Below, one piece after another: positions 15,149 through 22,817 of a stretch of DNA of 64,000 bases. Source of the stretch: a virus. Positions within the stretch are counted from its first letter, which is position 1. Every line of letters begins with the position of its first letter. The notes under the pieces are model-generated. The model was not told the DNA's origin and ran no database searches. It worked only from the letters and a program-made list of their open reading frames with translations. The position numbers and the translations under genes are program-made. The DNA lies in IMG/VR virus record IMGVR_UViG_3300036900_000315, positions 1-64,000 of that record; one strand, written 5' to 3'.

Positions 15149-16331
15149 GAGAAGTCATTCCTTTCCGATGGATTTTTTCGACTTCAGCCCACTTGCGCTC
15201 CTCTCTTAAATCAGCCGCGGTCTTGTGAACTGCTGCCGGTGAGGGGGTGTTACCTGCGCGTTCGTCCGCCAGTTCTTCGAGATAGGCTTCGCTCGCTTTT
15301 TTGGCCAGCAGTACGAGGAACGGCCACTTCCTTACACGGTGCGCATTCTCCGTCAACTGCGGCTCGAAGAACTCCCGCCACGCGCGCCCGGTCGGGATCA
15401 GGTTGTGAATCTGGGCGCCGAATTCCTTGGGTAGGACCTCCCCGATCTTCTTCCGGAATAACCGGTTCAGTCGCTCCTTCAGTTGCTCGTAGCTTAGTGC
15501 GTCTTCATTCTGGGATGGGGCCTTCGGGGGGGCCGCGGCGGCCGGCGCCGGGGTGGGGGTGACGTCCAGGATTCGACCGGTTATACTGAGTGTCGTTACC
15601 AGATCGAAGCTGTTGGGATTGCGTAGGCGAATTGTGTCGATTGCAGCCCAGAGGGGCAGGGGAGGGGATTGCTCCCCTGGTTTAACGACGATGGTTTGAG
15701 GTGAAAACGTGCGCTCTGGCTGATCAGCTAAAGATTGCGTAAAACTGCCGAGTTCGGCAGTCTGTGATAATTCGCACTGCGGTAAATTGTTGATTTCGCT
15801 AGGTAATTCAATTTCTGACGTTGACGGCGCGTCCGTCGGAATATTGGTTTCCTCAGCCTTCGGTGAGACTCTCCGCACCGTCGCCCGCGCGGCCGCCCGA
15901 AGCTTTTCGGGTGCCAGGCGATACCATGTCTGGCCATCCATTCGCTGCGTCTCCAGTCCAATCTCGCGCAACTCCGCGACTGCCTTGTTCACGCCCGATT
16001 CGGTGGCGATCCCGATCCGCATCAAGTCGGCCATCGAGAACGGCACCCATCCCGGGTGTGGATACGCACTCTTTTCCGCCAGGTAGGCCGCGGCTTCCGC
16101 TCCATAAACTCTCGGATCGACCCGGCCGCCATAGGTCCCCCGAACGACCGCGTACACGAGACGGAAGCCGATGGCTGATGTGACCGCGGCGTCGAGCTTC
16201 TCCCAATCATCGTTCGAGAACAGCGTGCCGTTCTTTTTGACTTCGGGTGCCAGTTGGAAACGGAGGTCGAGAGTTTGCTGCCGACCGTCTGCCGGCTTCT
16301 TTTTCGCTCGGGCTGCTGAACCAGTACTCAT
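15135..16331 (-). CDS. Probable replication initiator with winged-helix domain
   Basis: 398 aa from ATG 16331 (MSTGSAARAKKK), coupled to the upstream stop. Residues about 20-165 include FSMADLMRIGIATESGVNKA and VAELREIGL, a winged-helix domain of the type found in phage and plasmid replication initiators. A low-complexity Pro/Ala linker lies near residue 275. A C-terminal helical domain follows (EQLKERLNRLFRKKIGEVL). The N-terminal domain is duplicated as the next gene upstream. A perfect 18-bp palindrome inside this gene (15744-15761) shares its first 11 bases with the iterons at 18.2 kb. Initiator is my best call; a transcription regulator cannot be excluded. Confidence 0.6.
   Translation of the reverse strand: MSTGSAARAKKKPADGRQQTLDLRFQLAPEVKKNGTLFSNDDWEKLDAAVTSAIGFRLVYAVVRGTYGGRVDPRVYGAEAAAYLAEKSAYPHPGWVPFSMADLMRIGIATESGVNKAVAELREIGLETQRMDGQTWYRLAPEKLRAAARATVRRVSPKAEETNIPTDAPSTSEIELPSEINNLPQCELSQTAELGSFTQSLADQPERTFSPQTIVVKPGEQSPPLPLWAAIDTIRLRNPNSFDLVTTLSITGRILDVTPTPAPAAAAPPKAPSQNEDALSYEQLKERLNRLFRKKIGEVLPKEFGAQIHNLIPTGRAWREFFEPQLTENAHRVRKWPFLVLLAKKASEAYLEELADERAGNTPSPAAVHKTAADLREERKWAEVEKIHRKGMTSHGPE
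15744..15761. promoter_or_regulatory. Iteron-like perfect palindrome inside the initiator gene
   Basis: ACTGCCGAGTTCGGCAGT is an exact 18-bp palindrome around a central GT. Its first 11 bases equal those of the first iteron (ACTGCCGAGTA) at 18.2 kb apart from the eleventh base context. It may be an autoregulatory or origin binding site. Confidence 0.45.
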
Positions 16332-16762
16332 ACGGCACCTGCGTTCTGTGCCTTCTCGGCCGCTGCCAAAACCTTTTCCGGGACAATGCGGTACCAGAGC
16401 TGACCATTCAGGCGCTCCGTCTCCACTACTCCTATTTCCCGTAGTTTTGCGATTGCCTTCTTTACTCCGGATTCCGTGGCGATCCCGATCCGCGTCATGT
16501 CGGCCATCGAGAACGGAGTCCATTCCGGGTGCGGATATCCGCCCTTTGCCGCCACGAATTCCGCGGCATCGTTGCCGTAGATCTTCGGATCGATCCTCCC
16601 GTCATAGGTGCGCAGGACAATCTCGTCGGCCAGACGTAAACCAGTCAGCGATGTGCACACGGCATTCAGCCCGCGTTTGAGATCCGTTGAAAAGAGAACG
16701 CCGTGGTTCTTGACTTCCGGAGCGAGCCTAAAGCGGAGATCGGGTTTTTCGGGGGTGGGCAT
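16328..16762 (-). CDS. Single-domain paralogue of the initiator N terminus
   Basis: 144 aa, aligning along its whole length with residues about 25-175 of the downstream 398-aa protein. Shared stretches include FRLAPEVK, YPHPEWTPFSMADMTRIGIA and ATESGVKKAI. It lacks the linker and C-terminal domain. The two are adjacent and ATGA-coupled, so this is a tandem duplication. It could compete for, or pair at, the same DNA sites. Confidence 0.6.
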   Translation of the reverse strand: MPTPEKPDLRFRLAPEVKNHGVLFSTDLKRGLNAVCTSLTGLRLADEIVLRTYDGRIDPKIYGNDAAEFVAAKGGYPHPEWTPFSMADMTRIGIATESGVKKAIAKLREIGVVETERLNGQLWYRIVPEKVLAAAEKAQNAGAV

Positions 16763-17419
16763 TTACTCGACCCCCTTTCCGGTCTCGAGTAATTCTGCTT
16801 GGCATTTACTCTCCCAGTCCTTGCGGGCCTGGCGCAACTCTTCTTTGATTCGGATGCGCCTGACTTGCAGGGTGGCCAACTCCGCCGCTTTCTCGGGAGC
16901 GAGGTTCCTGATCTGTTCTTTGATCTCCAATTTCAACTTGATCAGGTAGAGACCTGCCTGCGTCGGCTCGCCGTTCCAATCCCTTAACAGCGGGAAAGGC
17001 GAGCGCTCGCCGGATTCAACCGAATTCTTCAATTGCTCCTGTTGCGCTTTACTGAAGCGAAACGGCTCCTGTTTCACTTCCCATTTCTTGAGCGCTCGCT
17101 GTCCCGATGGCGTCAGAGTGCCGTCGTCACGAACGAAACAGCGGGCGAATTGATCCGCTCGTTTCCCGCCTGTCATGTAAGATCCATCGCTAGTCAGGCG
17201 GCCATTGCGGATCAGTGCGGATTTCTGAGAGCCGGAAGACCTCAACTGTTGGGCTACTGCCTTCGCCTCTAAGATATTTCGCATCTCGGCGTCCAGGGCG
17301 CGAGCCACTTCCAGGTCAAGAAAAGTTTCAGTGGGGGATTGTGACGTGTCTGTTTCAGGCACCACGACAGTCTTATCAGTCACGATGGCTGTCGTTTTTA
17401 CTGTGATGGAGGACGACAT
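16763..17419 (-). CDS. Protein of unknown function, first gene of the replication operon
   Basis: 218 aa. Thr/Val-rich N terminus, then helical segments with KKWEVKQEPFRFSKAQQEQL, and a coiled-coil-like C terminus (KLKLEIKEQIRNLAPEKAAE). A GAGAAGGA SD lies upstream. It heads the 17.4-13.2 kb operon and directly abuts the small initiator paralogue. Function not recognised. Confidence 0.6.
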   Translation of the reverse strand: MSSSITVKTTAIVTDKTVVVPETDTSQSPTETFLDLEVARALDAEMRNILEAKAVAQQLRSSGSQKSALIRNGRLTSDGSYMTGGKRADQFARCFVRDDGTLTPSGQRALKKWEVKQEPFRFSKAQQEQLKNSVESGERSPFPLLRDWNGEPTQAGLYLIKLKLEIKEQIRNLAPEKAAELATLQVRRIRIKEELRQARKDWESKCQAELLETGKGVE

Positions 17420-17575
17420 ATAAATCCTTCTCTTGTTACAGCTTGGGAGTTGAATTTATAAGCGTAGGAGGCTAAAATCTTGATATGCCCGCGATGCCAG
17501 CACTCTCTGGTTTTGTGGGCTAGGGGCGTAACTAAGTTACAAACCCCGACCTCAGACGCTTATGCTGATTTGCCC
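17420..17575. promoter_or_regulatory. Likely promoter/operator region of the replication operon
   Basis: AT-richer 156-bp gap holding the 13-bp palindrome GTAACTAAGTTAC at 17528-17540, embedded between GGGGC and AACCCC. No gene fits well. It sits upstream of the 17419 start and is the obvious place for operon control. No clear -35/-10 pair found by eye. Confidence 0.35.
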
Positions 17576-17896
17576 TCACTTACTACTTCCACCTCCTAAG
17601 ATGATTGGTAGTAGTGTGGGATTTTTCGACGCGAGCGTCGGAGGCGGACGTATGACAATTTTAGCCTGCAACAAAACACCAAAGGGCGCGGTGGTTATGG
17701 AGCGATTGCGGCTAGACGTGGAATCGAATTCCCGTAATGGAGTGCTTTCGAATGCCAAGTAATAACTTAGCTTCCGATAACATACATTATTGTCAAACGT
17801 CCCGAATTGAAGGCGATACGCGCCCTTATCCAGCAAGTCGCCAGTTAGTACTAGCAGTACCAGCCAACTTACATCTATAGACAAGGCGTGAATCAT
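17576..17896 (-). CDS. Possible small protein with hydrophobic N terminus
   Basis: 106 aa from ATG 17896, which overlaps the stop of the 18111 gene (ATGA). Residues 1-22 are hydrophobic (MIHALSIDVSWLVLLVLTGD). The rest is Ser/Thr/Pro-rich and less gene-like, and a plus-strand frame also exists here. The coupling is the only strong argument. Confidence 0.35.
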   Translation of the reverse strand: MIHALSIDVSWLVLLVLTGDLLDKGAYRLQFGTFDNNVCYRKLSYYLAFESTPLREFDSTSSRNRSITTAPFGVLLQAKIVIRPPPTLASKNPTLLPIILGGGSSK

Positions 17897-18111
17897 GCCG
17901 ATGCCTCTTGGCTCTTCGCCAGCGCACGATTTCGCAGACTGTTTTGACGGCATGCCTCGCGACACGACGCACAACGGCATCCGTAGTTGTTGTACTCGCC
18001 CCACGTGCCGTGCTTCGCTTTGCGCGGTTCGGTCCAGCGTGCACGCGCGGCGCGACGCATTCTCTCTTTGAGTTGCGCAGCGGTCTCAGCGGGAAAAACA
18101 CCTTGGGGCAT
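17893..18111 (-). CDS. Small phage protein with CRCASC motif
   Basis: 72 aa. HGTWGEYNNYGCRCASCREA (residues about 34-53) matches the recurrent phage signature HGT..Y..GCRC..C, known mostly from actinophage and prophage proteins of unknown function; the cysteines probably bind zinc. Basic N-terminal helix (RMRRAARARWTEPRKAK). It is transcribed away from the iteron region. Confidence 0.65.
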   Translation of the reverse strand: MPQGVFPAETAAQLKERMRRAARARWTEPRKAKHGTWGEYNNYGCRCASCREACRQNSLRNRALAKSQEASA

Positions 18112-18199
18112 CTTCTATGGATACTAGTTCAATTTTCTACAGAATGCCACCCTTATTTTTTCCTGCGGCCCATCGTCCCGCACCAAACCCAAACGAAAA

Positions 18200-18290
18200 C
18201 TGCCGAGTAGGGCAGAATTGATGCCAACCTCTGCCGAGCAGGGCAGAAAAACCTGCCGAACAGGGCAGAGATTTATGCCGAGTAGGGCAG
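18200..18290. repeat. Four iterons, probable replication origin or repressor array
   Basis: Four 16-bp units with at most one or two changes each: CTGCCGAGTAGGGCAG at 18200-18215, CTGCCGAGCAGGGCAG at 18231-18246, CTGCCGAACAGGGCAG at 18253-18268 and ATGCCGAGTAGGGCAG at 18275-18290. Each is itself a dyad (CTGCC/GGCAG). Start spacings are 31, 22 and 22 bp, the latter two helical turns. AT-rich tandem repeats follow at 18308. Confidence 0.8.
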
Positions 18291-18307
18291 ATTTTCGCGG
18301 GCCATTA

Positions 18308-18347
18308 TATTCTTTAAAGAGGTAAGGTATTCTTTAAAGAGGTAAGG
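18308..18347. repeat. Two exact 20-bp tandem repeats, AT-rich, beside the iterons
   Basis: TATTCTTTAAAGAGGTAAGG occurs at 18308-18327 and again at 18328-18347. Each contains the palindrome CTTTAAAG. Position next to the iterons and low GC fit a DNA-unwinding element, or alternatively a pair of promoter/operator sites. The remaining sequence to 18464 holds an imperfect inverted repeat (TAGGTAGGTTC and GACCTGCCTAC) and no gene. Confidence 0.75.
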
Positions 18348-18464
18348 GCGCGCAGAAAGAATTTATGCAGATCGTGGGGGTAGCTAGGTAGGTTCTTTCT
18401 TCGACAGCGGCGACCTGCCTACTTACCTAACTCGGCCCGCAACACAACAAACAACGAAGGCAAA

Positions 18465-19163
18465 TCAAAACACCCGCGGCGAAGGTCCGAAACCCGCGCG
18501 CTCGAATTCCGAACCGCTCCATTCCGCGATCCGGCCGGCGAGCTCGTCATGCACCAGCGTGAGCAACCGCGCACGGTCCCCATTTCCCACCATGTCGAGC
18601 TCCGCTGCAATTACCCGCGTAATGCGCGAACGGATCAGATCAAAATCGAGTGCCACAAATCCCGCCTCGCGCGCCATGGCATCGCGCACCAAAGGCTCCA
18701 GCAGCATACGCCACATCCCCGCTGGCGCGACGACGCGACCCACCTCGACGAACTTCCCGTCCTTCCCCTCCGAACGTTCGTAGCGCCACAGGATCACGGT
18801 ATTGTCCGACAGGTGACGGGCGTGTCCGCGTGCTGGAGTTTCGGCACCGGCGAATTCAACAATAAGTGGAGTCCGGGGGAAAGTTCCGTTCGGCCACAAG
18901 TTCGCTTCGGGGATCGTGGTGCCCGGCGAAAGGAAGTTTCCCTTCCACTCGAAAGCCGTGCGCGATCGCGGGTCGACGAGCTTCAGGAGTTTCGCGTAGG
19001 TTGCCTGGCTACGCTTGGTTCGCGAGAGCGGAAGACGTACGTGGCGAGCGGGTTCCAACGCCCCAAGTATGGCGTGTCGAGATGCGTTTTCGCCTTTATA
19101 CAAACGGCTTAAAGCAAATGCATTATGGAAAACTGCCAGTACTCCAAGAGGTTCAGAATACAA
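18465..19163 (-). CDS. Protein of unknown function beside the putative origin
   Basis: Up to 232 aa. The frame opens with TTG 19163 and has no ATG near its 5' end. A TTG about 70 codons or fewer in (LEPARHVRLPLSR) follows a TATAAA box and may be the real start. The body is well-formed alpha/beta (LIVEFAGAETPARGHARHLS, NTVILWRYERSEGKDGKFVE), with Arg-rich helices in the C-terminal half. No family recognised. It is a lone gene reading toward the iterons and may belong to plasmid-like maintenance or to the lysogen. Confidence 0.55.
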   Translation of the reverse strand: MYSEPLGVLAVFHNAFALSRLYKGENASRHAILGALEPARHVRLPLSRTKRSQATYAKLLKLVDPRSRTAFEWKGNFLSPGTTIPEANLWPNGTFPRTPLIVEFAGAETPARGHARHLSDNTVILWRYERSEGKDGKFVEVGRVVAPAGMWRMLLEPLVRDAMAREAGFVALDFDLIRSRITRVIAAELDMVGNGDRARLLTLVHDELAGRIAEWSGSEFERAGFGPSPRVF

Positions 19164-19346
19164 TCAATCGACCAACCAACCTACCTCGCCAAATGTAACT
19201 CAACATGCAACTACCCGTGCGAGAGCGCATGAGAAAATTCGGCGTTAAGCTTGAAGATGCCGGCTGATCACCGGTGTCTTTGCGGGGAGACTGGGCGGAT
19301 TGGCCTTCTACTTTCCGCTCTCCCGCGGCCTTAGAAGGAGGCAACA

Positions 19347-19817
19347 ATGGAAGAAAAAAAGGGAAGTGAGATGAGCTGGACTTCTAGTAGAATAGCCGAA
19401 CGTCTCAAGATCGAAGACGAGCGCAAACGCGTCAGTGAAGCATTCAAGGGCGTGTGGGACAGTCTTTGGAACGAGATCGTGAGTCACGTTCGGGAATACC
19501 GGCAACAATACGGCGAATTATCCGTAATCACATCCGGCGACTACGAAGAGCGGCGGATCTCGATTCCCAATCAGATTATCGGCGGCGTTGTTCAGAACTT
19601 CAAACGGCATGTGGTGCTGAAGCAGGGGCAGAACAAGACTTCGATAAAAGCAGAGTCTTCGACCCACGCCGATTCCCTGAAGTTCGACCTCAAGGTCTGC
19701 TCGTCCGGTCTGGTGTGTCTCGTGTTGGACGAGAAAGAGCTATCGCTTGAACAGGCTGCGATCCTGATCCTGGACCCTATCGAGTTTCCGGACCTGCCAC
19801 GAACCGAGGTTTCATAA
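19347..19817 (+). CDS. Protein of unknown function, first gene of a plus-strand cluster
   Basis: 156 aa. A strong SD (AAGGAGG) precedes ATG 19347. Helical N-terminal half (RVSEAFKGVWDSLWNEIVSH) then beta-rich (RHVVLKQGQNKTSIKAESS, LVCLVLDEKELS). The 19164-19346 gap upstream contains the divergent promoters and nothing else clear. Unknown function. Confidence 0.6.
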   Translation: MEEKKGSEMSWTSSRIAERLKIEDERKRVSEAFKGVWDSLWNEIVSHVREYRQQYGELSVITSGDYEERRISIPNQIIGGVVQNFKRHVVLKQGQNKTSIKAESSTHADSLKFDLKVCSSGLVCLVLDEKELSLEQAAILILDPIEFPDLPRTEVS

Positions 19818-19823
19818 GCGAGT

Positions 19824-19988
19824 ATGCCTGATCCGAAATTGATCTTCTGGCCCTGCGTCCGCATCGCATTCATAATCGGCGTGGGTATCGGGTACTGGCG
19901 GACGCACAGAGCGCGAGTCAAAGCTCAGAAGGCACTGCGGGCAGCTAGCGCACTTGTACTATGGCCGTATTCCCAGGACCCGTGTTAG
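19824..19988 (+). CDS. Small single-pass membrane protein (54 aa)
   Basis: Starts six bases after the previous stop with MPDPKLIFWPCVRIAFIIG. Residues 6-25 are one hydrophobic helix, followed by a strongly basic tail (RTHRARVKAQKALRAA), so the positive-inside rule puts the C terminus in the cytoplasm. No SD is obvious; coupling to the 19347 gene is likely. Unknown role. Confidence 0.5.
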   Translation: MPDPKLIFWPCVRIAFIIGVGIGYWRTHRARVKAQKALRAASALVLWPYSQDPC

Positions 19989-19997
19989 TGTGCAGCT

Positions 19998-20564
19998 ATG
20001 CCAACAGCCCAGATGCAACCCAGCACACCTGCACAAACCGGTGTTCGAGAGTGGATTACGAAGGAGGAAACCGCCAAGCAACTCGACCGGAGCGTCAGAA
20101 CCGTACTTGCGATGGCCGCGGCGGGAACGATCAAAAGCAAGACGGAGCGAGATCCGAAAAGGCGCGGTCAGAAGGTGACGCTATTCCACGCAGGCGCGGT
20201 GGCTGCGCTTGCCGAAAAGCGGGAAAACGGAACTGCAGCGGAAAAACCCGCGCAAGATCGCAAGCCTGCAATCATCCCACCTGCAGCCCTGCAATCTACC
20301 GATATCAGCCTCACCCAGGCGTTAGTCGAGCGTCTGCTGAATCCCCCACCTGCAGTCGCTGTTCCGCCGGCGCCGCGGCCGTGGCTGACCTTGGACGAGG
20401 CGGCAGAATTCAGTGGGCTGACCAAGCGCTGGCTGGAAGCGGAGGCGATAAGAATTCTGCGGGACGAAGGTACAACTCCTATTGCCATCAAAGTTCGCGA
20501 TATGGGCAGGGGTACCCACGGTGGACGCTGGCGGTTCCTGCGCAGTGATCTGGAGAAGGGCTAA
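19998..20564 (+). CDS. Second two-domain winged-HTH protein
   Basis: 188 aa. Residues about 18-75 (WITKEETAKQLDRSVRTVLA ... LFHAGAVAALAEK) and about 128-185 (WLTLDEAAEFSGLTKRWLEA ... WRFLRSDLEK) repeat the paired excisionase-like domains of the minus-strand gene 14028-14576. The linker differs (Pro/Ala-rich rather than Gly/Asn-rich). The C-terminal domains share PRPWLTL-AAE-SGL. Probable DNA-bridging regulator. The paralogues flank the replication module. Confidence 0.65.
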   Translation: MPTAQMQPSTPAQTGVREWITKEETAKQLDRSVRTVLAMAAAGTIKSKTERDPKRRGQKVTLFHAGAVAALAEKRENGTAAEKPAQDRKPAIIPPAALQSTDISLTQALVERLLNPPPAVAVPPAPRPWLTLDEAAEFSGLTKRWLEAEAIRILRDEGTTPIAIKVRDMGRGTHGGRWRFLRSDLEKG

Positions 20565-20788
20565 TGCCAACCGACCTGGCCGCCCAGCAATACGAGATCG
20601 ACGCCGCTGTAGACCGCGCCGTTATGGCAGTGCACCGCGAAGCCTCGATCCTAGATTCGTGTGCAGAGCAAAGCCTCATCCTTGCGCTCGTCGCGCAGAA
20701 ACTGGTGCACTCGATGGTCTGTGAGCGCCAATCAGCCGTGTTGAAGCTGCAATTTCTAAAAAAGGGTGACGATCTCGAAAAGGGCTGA
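20564..20788 (+). CDS. Small helical protein, unknown
   Basis: 74 aa, coupled to the wHTH gene by TAATG. Helices with MAVHREASILDSCAEQSLIL, ending KKGDDLEKG, which resembles the wHTH end SDLEKG. Possibly a partner of the upstream regulator. Unknown. Confidence 0.55.
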   Translation: MPTDLAAQQYEIDAAVDRAVMAVHREASILDSCAEQSLILALVAQKLVHSMVCERQSAVLKLQFLKKGDDLEKG

Positions 20789-21021
20789 TTGGCGGGGGAT
20801 TTAGGGGCGCGCAAAAAGGTAGGGTACAAGCCGGTGGTATTGCGCACTCGCGCAAAATGGGTGTTTCGCGCAGCACGCTATGTTCACTTATCGTGCGTTC
20901 GAAGGGCGAGCGACCTGGCTTGGGCACCTCCCCCGAGATTTACCCCAACCAAGCCGCCGTAAGGGACATTCGACAAGGGAAAGTGTACCGCGCCCGGGGA
21001 GCAGTCAATTAGAATTGACCG
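20789..21021. other. 233-bp intergenic region
   Basis: No gene seen. Contains the dyad GCGCACTCGCGC near 20840 and, at its right end, TAGAAT (21010-21015) six bases before ATG 21022, a plausible leaderless -10 box. No good -35 box. Confidence 0.4.
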
Positions 21022-21216
21022 ATGGGAACCCCGGATCCGCTCAACGACGAACGCCTCGACCGCGCGGAGATCGACTTCATCAAACGAGTGATTGTGGCAG
21101 TAGGTAAGGACGTCGAAGATCCGAAAACGTTCGACTACTACTTGCGGGGCTACATCCGGATGCGGGCTCTCATGCGCTTTGCTGCGCCGGTTACACCGGT
21201 GGGGGAGCCGAACTGA
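21022..21216 (+). CDS. Small helical protein, unknown
   Basis: 64 aa. MGTPDPLNDERLDRAEIDFI start, then VGKDVEDPKTFDYYLRGYIR. No SD; TAGAAT six bases upstream suggests a leaderless message. Convergent with the 21265 gene. Function unknown. Confidence 0.55.
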   Translation: MGTPDPLNDERLDRAEIDFIKRVIVAVGKDVEDPKTFDYYLRGYIRMRALMRFAAPVTPVGEPN

Positions 21217-21264
21217 TAGCGCGTTTTCCGTTGCTGCTTCATTGCCGGGTTGTGGCCATTGTGG

Positions 21265-21954
21265 CTACTTCATCCTCACCAGCCGGAAGCCGTCAGAGTC
21301 GGCTTCGAGGTGCCAGCCTGGACCAATCTTCTGCTTTGGCAGCGACTGGGCTGCCGAGGCGTTGTTGTCGGCGCTGTCGGGGATGTAGCCGTTATCGGGG
21401 CTGTAGCCGTCCTTAAAGTACGGACCGGGTGCGCTGTGGATAACAGAGGGGGCCGGTGGCGCCCATTTGATACCGGAGACCTTGGGCATTGCCGGGTACA
21501 TGCCGTGGGCCTCGCAATCGGCCTTGCTGAGGTTGTCGCGGGTGAACGCAGCGGAGAAACTCTTCGCATCCATTGCCTGAACGTGGATATTGACGGACGC
21601 GCCGGCGTATTTCGCGACGATTGCCCGTGCTTCGTTGAGTTCCACGCGCAGTCCTTCCTCACTCTTGGCGCGTATGTGGCACTCGTCATTGGCTTGTCCG
21701 AGGCGTTTCTCGAGATAGTCCCGTTGCTCAATCACAGCCTTGAGCTGGGTTCTGAAGTTGCCGGCATCGAGCAGGGAGGCCCGCAGCTCTGCGTCGAGCT
21801 TATTGCGTTCCGGTACAACCCGGGCTACAATCTCACGGTTTGCCTCGAGGCATGCAGAAAGCTCGATCGCTCGGTCTTTGTAGACTTTGCTTTGTTGTTC
21901 GGCGTTCTGCCACAGCTCGTAGTAGATTCCGTTAAGTTCCATTTCGTTTACCAT
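21265..21954 (-). CDS. Coiled-coil protein next to the integrase
   Basis: 229 aa from ATG 21954, or 225 aa from ATG 21942 (MELNGIYYEL). Residues about 10-115 are a charged coiled coil (RNKLDAELRASLLDAGNFRT). Residues 140-229 are disordered Pro/Ser/Gly-rich sequence ending WHLEADSDGFRLVRMK. The start overlaps the integrase stop, so both are one transcript. Not a recognisable excisionase. Confidence 0.6.
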   Translation of the reverse strand: MVNEMELNGIYYELWQNAEQQSKVYKDRAIELSACLEANREIVARVVPERNKLDAELRASLLDAGNFRTQLKAVIEQRDYLEKRLGQANDECHIRAKSEEGLRVELNEARAIVAKYAGASVNIHVQAMDAKSFSAAFTRDNLSKADCEAHGMYPAMPKVSGIKWAPPAPSVIHSAPGPYFKDGYSPDNGYIPDSADNNASAAQSLPKQKIGPGWHLEADSDGFRLVRMK

Positions 21955-22643
21955 TCCCCTTTTAGCTTTTCGTCTTTCCGTCTGCGCTTGCTGTTTGTGA
22001 CCTTGGCGTAGATGGATGTACTTCTGATGTCCTGGTGGCCCACGTGGTCCTGGATCTCTTCAATGGGCACGTCGCGCTCCATCAGCGAGGTTGCGCACGA
22101 ATGCCGCAGACAGTGGAAGTGCTGTTTCTCAACCGGCAGATCAGCCTTGCGCCCGTACTTCTTCATCAATTTGTCCAGCATGAAGCGGCCGATTCCCGCC
22201 GTCCCTTGCCGGGAGATAAATAGTGGACCTGGCCGGGCCACCCGTTTGCGAAGGTAGGCCCGCAGTGCCTTTGCCTCGCGATCGGTGACCAGGTATTCGC
22301 CGCTGATGCCGTTCTTCAACCGGGTGACGTAGAGCCGCTGCTGGTTCGCGCGCCAGTGTCCGAATTGGACCAGCGCAACTTCAGAGGCACGGAGACCACG
22401 GTGATAGGAGACCTCGAAGATTGCAATATCGCGCACGCTGCCGGCGCCGCGCACGGCTGCGAATAGCCGGGTGAGCTCTTCCTCGGTCAGATACTTGATC
22501 GATTGATTTTTTTTTCGCGGCCGCCGAGATGTTGGAGGGGGGGTGGCGCCGCCCGGGTCCGGCCAGCCGTCGCGGGCGTTGCGTCTGGCAATCAACTGCT
22601 CGAAGAGGGCCTTATCGGCCTCGTCGAGGGTCTCATAACTCAT
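21948..22643 (-). CDS. int: Tyrosine recombinase (phage integrase)
   Basis: 231 aa. All catalytic residues are visible: R85 in HRGLRASE, K110 in RLKNG, H177-x-x-R180 in HCLRHS, H203 in GHQD and nucleophile Y212 in STSIYAKV. The catalytic domain starts near residue 50. The preceding 50 residues are too short for a normal SAM-like core-binding domain, so the protein is shorter than typical integrases (300-400 aa). It should catalyse integration and excision between attP and attB. A 36-bp sequence also present at the left end of the window lies 135 bp upstream and is a candidate attachment site. Confidence 0.9.
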   Translation of the reverse strand: MSYETLDEADKALFEQLIARRNARDGWPDPGGATPPPTSRRPRKKNQSIKYLTEEELTRLFAAVRGAGSVRDIAIFEVSYHRGLRASEVALVQFGHWRANQQRLYVTRLKNGISGEYLVTDREAKALRAYLRKRVARPGPLFISRQGTAGIGRFMLDKLMKKYGRKADLPVEKQHFHCLRHSCATSLMERDVPIEEIQDHVGHQDIRSTSIYAKVTNSKRRRKDEKLKGEW

Positions 22644-22715
22644 TTAGAATCAGCCTTCCGGGACTTCCACAGAATACTGATTTTGTTGATCTCAGCAGCC
22701 TGCTTTTACGTGGAA

Positions 22716-22817
22716 TCAACGACTTACGGGTAGGTTCTGGAGGGAGAAAAGCGTAGTTCTGTTGATCTGGTCCCAAACTACATAATCGGGATCTGGCGGG
22801 AAAAGGTGCCAAACCAT
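22716..22817 (-). CDS. Short ORF with WHLFP-PDYVV motif
   Basis: 33 aa from ATG 22817 (MVWHLFPPDPDYVVWDQINR), or 60 aa if read from 22898 over the end of the lipoprotein gene. The motif matches WHLFPRTPDYVV in the left-edge ORF at protein and DNA level. It may be a gene fragment left by recombination rather than a functional gene. Confidence 0.35.
   Translation of the reverse strand: MVWHLFPPDPDYVVWDQINRTTLFSLQNLPVSR
22778..22813. repeat. 36-bp sequence shared with the left-edge repeat, candidate att-type site
   Basis: Matches 598-633 (and 70-105) at 32 of 36 bases, including an uninterrupted 18-bp core GCGGGAAAAGGTGCCAAA at 22796-22813. It lies between the integrase and the lipoprotein gene, where attP is often found. 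The flanking divergence and coding overlap make homologous gene fragments the alternative. Confidence 0.4.

Noticed and set aside
17562-17762. 66-codon plus-strand frame at the replication operon head
   Set aside because: No SD or promoter and it opposes a frame with stop/start coupling; composition is not gene-like.
18200-18290. CRISPR-like repeats
   Set aside because: The repeats are only 16 bp, separated by 6-15 bp that cannot be spacers, and are dyads; they fit iterons or operators.
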